Origin: Bacteroidales bacterium
GTDB lineage: Bacteria; Bacteroidota; Bacteroidia; Bacteroidales; Dysgonomonadaceae
Direction of reading: 5' to 3'
DNA: 7,308 nt
Assembly: GCA_012841425.1 (NCBI GenBank)
Contig: DUUR01000274.1
Coordinates: 1-7,308 of the forward strand
Below, piece by piece: positions 5,004 to 7,308 of the stretch; position 1 is the first letter of the stretch, and each line of letters opens with the position of its first letter. Below the pieces are notes generated by a model. The model was given only the letters and a program-made list of their open reading frames with translations, made no database searches and was not told where the DNA came from. The translations under genes and the position numbers were made by a program.

Positions 5004-7163
5004 CTATAGGTTGTCCTTAAAGTAATTTATTACCTTCTCATAAAGATACTCCCTTACGGATGGCCCAAGAATAGAATGATTTTTATCGGGGAAGAAAAAC
5101 ATGTCAAAATGTTTACCTTCATTTATAAGCGCACGGGTATATTCTATTGAATTCTGTAAATGAACATTATCATCGGCTGTGCCATGAACAATCAACAAAT
5201 TACCTTGCAAATTTCCTGCAAGAGCAATAGGCGATCCCTTATCATAACCCTCAATATTTTGCTGGGGGGTACGCATAAATCTCTCAGTATAAATAGTATC
5301 ATAAAAACGCCAGTCGGTAACAGGTGCAATTGCCACACCCGCCTTAATTGCTCCGCTACCCCTACTCATACTCATCAATACATTATAACCTCCATAGCTC
5401 CATCCCCAAATACCAATTCTATCGGCATCAATATAAGGCAATGAGCCAAAGTATCGAGCTGCTGCAATCTGGTCGTCCGACTCTTGTATACCTAAATTAA
5501 GATAGGTCCCTTTTCTAAATTCAGCTCCCCTGGCACCGGTACCCCTGCCATCAACAGCAGCCACCAAAATATCTTCATTAAGCAATGCAAAATACCAATC
5601 TACACTATATCTGTTTAACACCTCTTGCGAATTGGGGCCGCTATATTGTACCATCACAATAGCATACTGTTTTTGCGGGTTGAAGTTAGCTGGCTTCAAG
5701 ATCCAACCATTCAAATCTGTTATCCCATCTGCTGCTTTCACCTTAATCACTTCGCGTTTAGGCATCTGCGCAGCTTCGAAGGCCTCTTTTACAGCACGGT
5801 TATCTTCCAACACCCTCACTTGCTTGCCGTCGCCACTGTGTAAAGTAATTTGTGTAGGTGTATTGTAATCAGACCAATGGTTGACATAAAATTTGCCATT
5901 ACTACTAAACGTTGCACTGTTATATCCCACTTGTTGTGAAAGCTTCTGAGGCACCGGTTTCGCAATATTAACTCTGTAGATATTACGCTGCATTGGTTGC
6001 TCATCAGCAGCTTGGTAATAAACCATCTGCAACTGCTCATCCACAGAAAGCAATTTAGTAACATCCCAGTTACCCGATGTCAACTGCTTCTGCAAAGTTC
6101 CAGACATACCATAAATGTAAATATGACTATAACCGTCTCTCTCCGATACATATGTAAACTTATCATCCATAAAGAATATCGACTTCAATAGCTCCGAGTC
6201 GATAAAATATTTATCCTCTTCCCTAAGCACCAACCTTGCAACGGTAGTTCTGGGATTAGCAAAATACATATCAAACCTATTCTGATTTCTGTTAAGTGTC
6301 ATCACAGCTAGTTGCGACTCATCCTTTGTAAACTTTATTCTAGGTATATACCCATCCTCATCAAGGGGCACCTCCATTTTGCGGGTCACTCTGCTCTCTA
6401 TATCAAAAACCCTACATTCTACTGTCGAGTTTTTCCTTCCTGCCTTAGGATATTTAAACTCATAATATCCTGGATACATTTCCTCTTCATAGGTTTGAAA
6501 ACTAAACTGCTCAACGTCGCTCTCATCGGTGCGAACAAAAGCTAACAATCTATTATCGGGAGAGAATTCCATTAGCCTAGTCACAGCAAACTCCTCCTCA
6601 TACACCCAATCAGTTGCGCCATTAATAACCTTGTTGAACTCGCCGTCATTAGTGACCTGCGACTCAGTATCAAAATCGAATTTACTAAGCCATATATCAC
6701 CGTCAATCACATAAGCCACCATCTTACTGTCATCAGAGAAAACAGGAACCATCTGCTTCGATGTCTGCTCCGACAACTTCCTAATCATATTACGCCTGAC
6801 ATCATGATAATAGTAGTGAGCCTTAAACGAACGTCTATAAATCTGTTCCCTATCCCTATAAACAAGAACCCTATTCTCATCGTCGCTAACCAAAAAGCCC
6901 TCAAATGTATCAAAAGTACAATTGCGTGCAGTCCTAGTGTTAAACAACGTATCCACAGGTTCACCTTTGCTGTAAGAATATTTAATCACTGCAGTACCAA
7001 GTGCATCAGCCTTGTAATAATGCAAACCGTCGGCCGACGAAACCATAGCTGGCACTCCCTTAGCCCTAAATTTCCCTCCTATAATATCATGTAGATTATA
7101 TTGCTGAGCCGCAAGAGTCGTAACACACAATGCTGCCAACACCAAAAACAATATCTTTCTCAT
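5004..7163 (-). CDS. dpp4: Dipeptidyl peptidase IV, secreted S9B serine protease
   Basis: The 719-aa product releases N-terminal X-Pro (and X-Ala) dipeptides from peptides. MRKILFLVLAALCVTTLAAQQ is a clear signal peptide with likely cleavage near AA|QQ, giving a periplasmic or surface enzyme. Residues about 40-460 form the beta-propeller, with DWVYEEE at 185-191, whose Glu190-Glu191 pair binds the substrate amino terminus in this family. Residues about 470-719 are the alpha/beta hydrolase domain: YSGPNSQ with the oxyanion Tyr507, nucleophile Ser589 in GWSYGG, Asp664 in GTADDNVH, and His696 in PDKNHS. The Asp-His gap of 32 residues equals that of human DPP4. Length is close to the Porphyromonas enzyme (about 720 aa). 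I chose the ATG at 7163-7161 because an upstream TTG (7193) would put charged residues before the signal peptide and lies inside the promoter. No C-terminal secretion domain is seen. Confidence 0.93.
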   Translation of the reverse strand: MRKILFLVLAALCVTTLAAQQYNLHDIIGGKFRAKGVPAMVSSADGLHYYKADALGTAVIKYSYSKGEPVDTLFNTRTARNCTFDTFEGFLVSDDENRVLVYRDREQIYRRSFKAHYYYHDVRRNMIRKLSEQTSKQMVPVFSDDSKMVAYVIDGDIWLSKFDFDTESQVTNDGEFNKVINGATDWVYEEEFAVTRLMEFSPDNRLLAFVRTDESDVEQFSFQTYEEEMYPGYYEFKYPKAGRKNSTVECRVFDIESRVTRKMEVPLDEDGYIPRIKFTKDESQLAVMTLNRNQNRFDMYFANPRTTVARLVLREEDKYFIDSELLKSIFFMDDKFTYVSERDGYSHIYIYGMSGTLQKQLTSGNWDVTKLLSVDEQLQMVYYQAADEQPMQRNIYRVNIAKPVPQKLSQQVGYNSATFSSNGKFYVNHWSDYNTPTQITLHSGDGKQVRVLEDNRAVKEAFEAAQMPKREVIKVKAADGITDLNGWILKPANFNPQKQYAIVMVQYSGPNSQEVLNRYSVDWYFALLNEDILVAAVDGRGTGARGAEFRKGTYLNLGIQESDDQIAAARYFGSLPYIDADRIGIWGWSYGGYNVLMSMSRGSGAIKAGVAIAPVTDWRFYDTIYTERFMRTPQQNIEGYDKGSPIALAGNLQGNLLIVHGTADDNVHLQNSIEYTRALINEGKHFDMFFFPDKNHSILGPSVREYLYEKVINYFKDNL

Positions 7164-7190
7164 TTTCCTTACATTATCATATTTAAGTCG

Positions 7191-7198
7191 CAAATATA
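7191..7198 (-). promoter_or_regulatory. Promoter -7 box of the dipeptidyl peptidase gene
   Basis: The minus strand reads TATATTTG at 7198-7191, a full match to the Bacteroidetes -7 consensus TAnnTTTG, 27 nt before the ATG. The nearest TTTG upstream (7226-7223) is 24 bp away, longer than the usual 19-21, so the -33 element is not well defined. Expected leader is about 20 nt, and the A-rich AAGGAAA just before the ATG fits a Bacteroidetes start region. Confidence 0.55.
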
Positions 7199-7249
7199 AG
7201 AAATCTACATCTAAATAGGCTACAAAAGTTATTTACAATACTCAAAATA

Positions 7250-7280
7250 TGTGTACCTAACTCTTTTTTTTGTATTTTCG
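7250..7280 (+). promoter_or_regulatory. Weak candidate divergent promoter at the right edge
   Basis: On the plus strand TGTG (7250-7253) is followed after 19 bp by TATTTTCG (7273-7280), each one base from the Bacteroidetes -33 TTTG and -7 TAnnTTTG consensus. It would drive a plus-strand gene beyond the window. With two imperfect boxes in A/T-rich DNA the chance of a false call is high. No coding start is visible in the last 28 bases. Confidence 0.2.
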
Positions 7281-7308
7281 GCGTTTATTTAAATCCAGTA
7301 TATCTTTA

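Noticed and set aside
7164..7193. A 10-residue N-terminal extension of the peptidase from an in-frame TTG
   Set aside because: It would place charged residues before an otherwise standard signal peptide, and the TTG is part of the -7 promoter box. The ATG at 7163 is the better start.
1..7308. CRISPR arrays, insertion sequences, tRNA or rRNA genes, prophage or defence genes
   Set aside because: No direct-repeat arrays, transposase-like frames, terminal inverted repeats or cloverleaf sequences were seen. The window is filled by housekeeping genes.

Overview
The window reads as a chromosomal housekeeping segment from a member of the Bacteroidota, most likely the order Bacteroidales. Evidence for this: A+T-rich DNA; promoter boxes of the Bacteroidetes type (TAnnTTTG) instead of TATAAT; ribosomal genes whose starts have A/T-rich leaders and mostly no Shine-Dalgarno sequence; a dipeptidyl peptidase IV of the Porphyromonas/Bacteroides type (YSGPNSQ); and the direct junction of the str and S10 ribosomal operons with no tuf gene between them. 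All recognised genes are on the minus strand, so the biological order runs from high to low coordinates.

Layout in transcription order. 7308-7164: upstream region with a good -7 box for the peptidase gene and a weaker candidate divergent promoter. 7163-5004: secreted dipeptidyl peptidase IV (719 aa from its ATG). 5003-4937: short gap with an A/T hairpin. 4936-3845: unnamed 363-aa integral membrane protein whose C-terminal half resembles a degenerate Nudix domain. 3844-3623: str-operon promoter and a structured leader of about 120 nt that holds a possible 30-codon leader ORF. 3622-3221: rpsL (S12). 3220-3088: structured 133-nt spacer, a candidate S7 regulatory site. 3087-2611: rpsG (S7). 2589-460: fusA (EF-G). 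447-142: rpsJ (S10). 104-1: first 34 codons of rplC (L3), which runs off the left edge.

The five translation genes form one co-directional cluster with gaps of 12 to 133 nt and are best explained as one transcript that continues into the S10 operon outside the window. S12 and S7 build the 30S decoding centre and head, EF-G drives translocation, S10 sits in the 30S head, and L3 lies near the peptidyl transferase centre. The peptidase and the membrane/Nudix-like gene are separate accessory neighbours with no evident functional tie to translation.

No mobile elements, CRISPR arrays, tRNA or rRNA genes were seen. I found no clear new multi-gene system. The points most worth a second look are the structured rpsL leader with its possible upstream ORF, the structured rpsL-rpsG spacer, and the membrane protein with the degraded Nudix-like domain.
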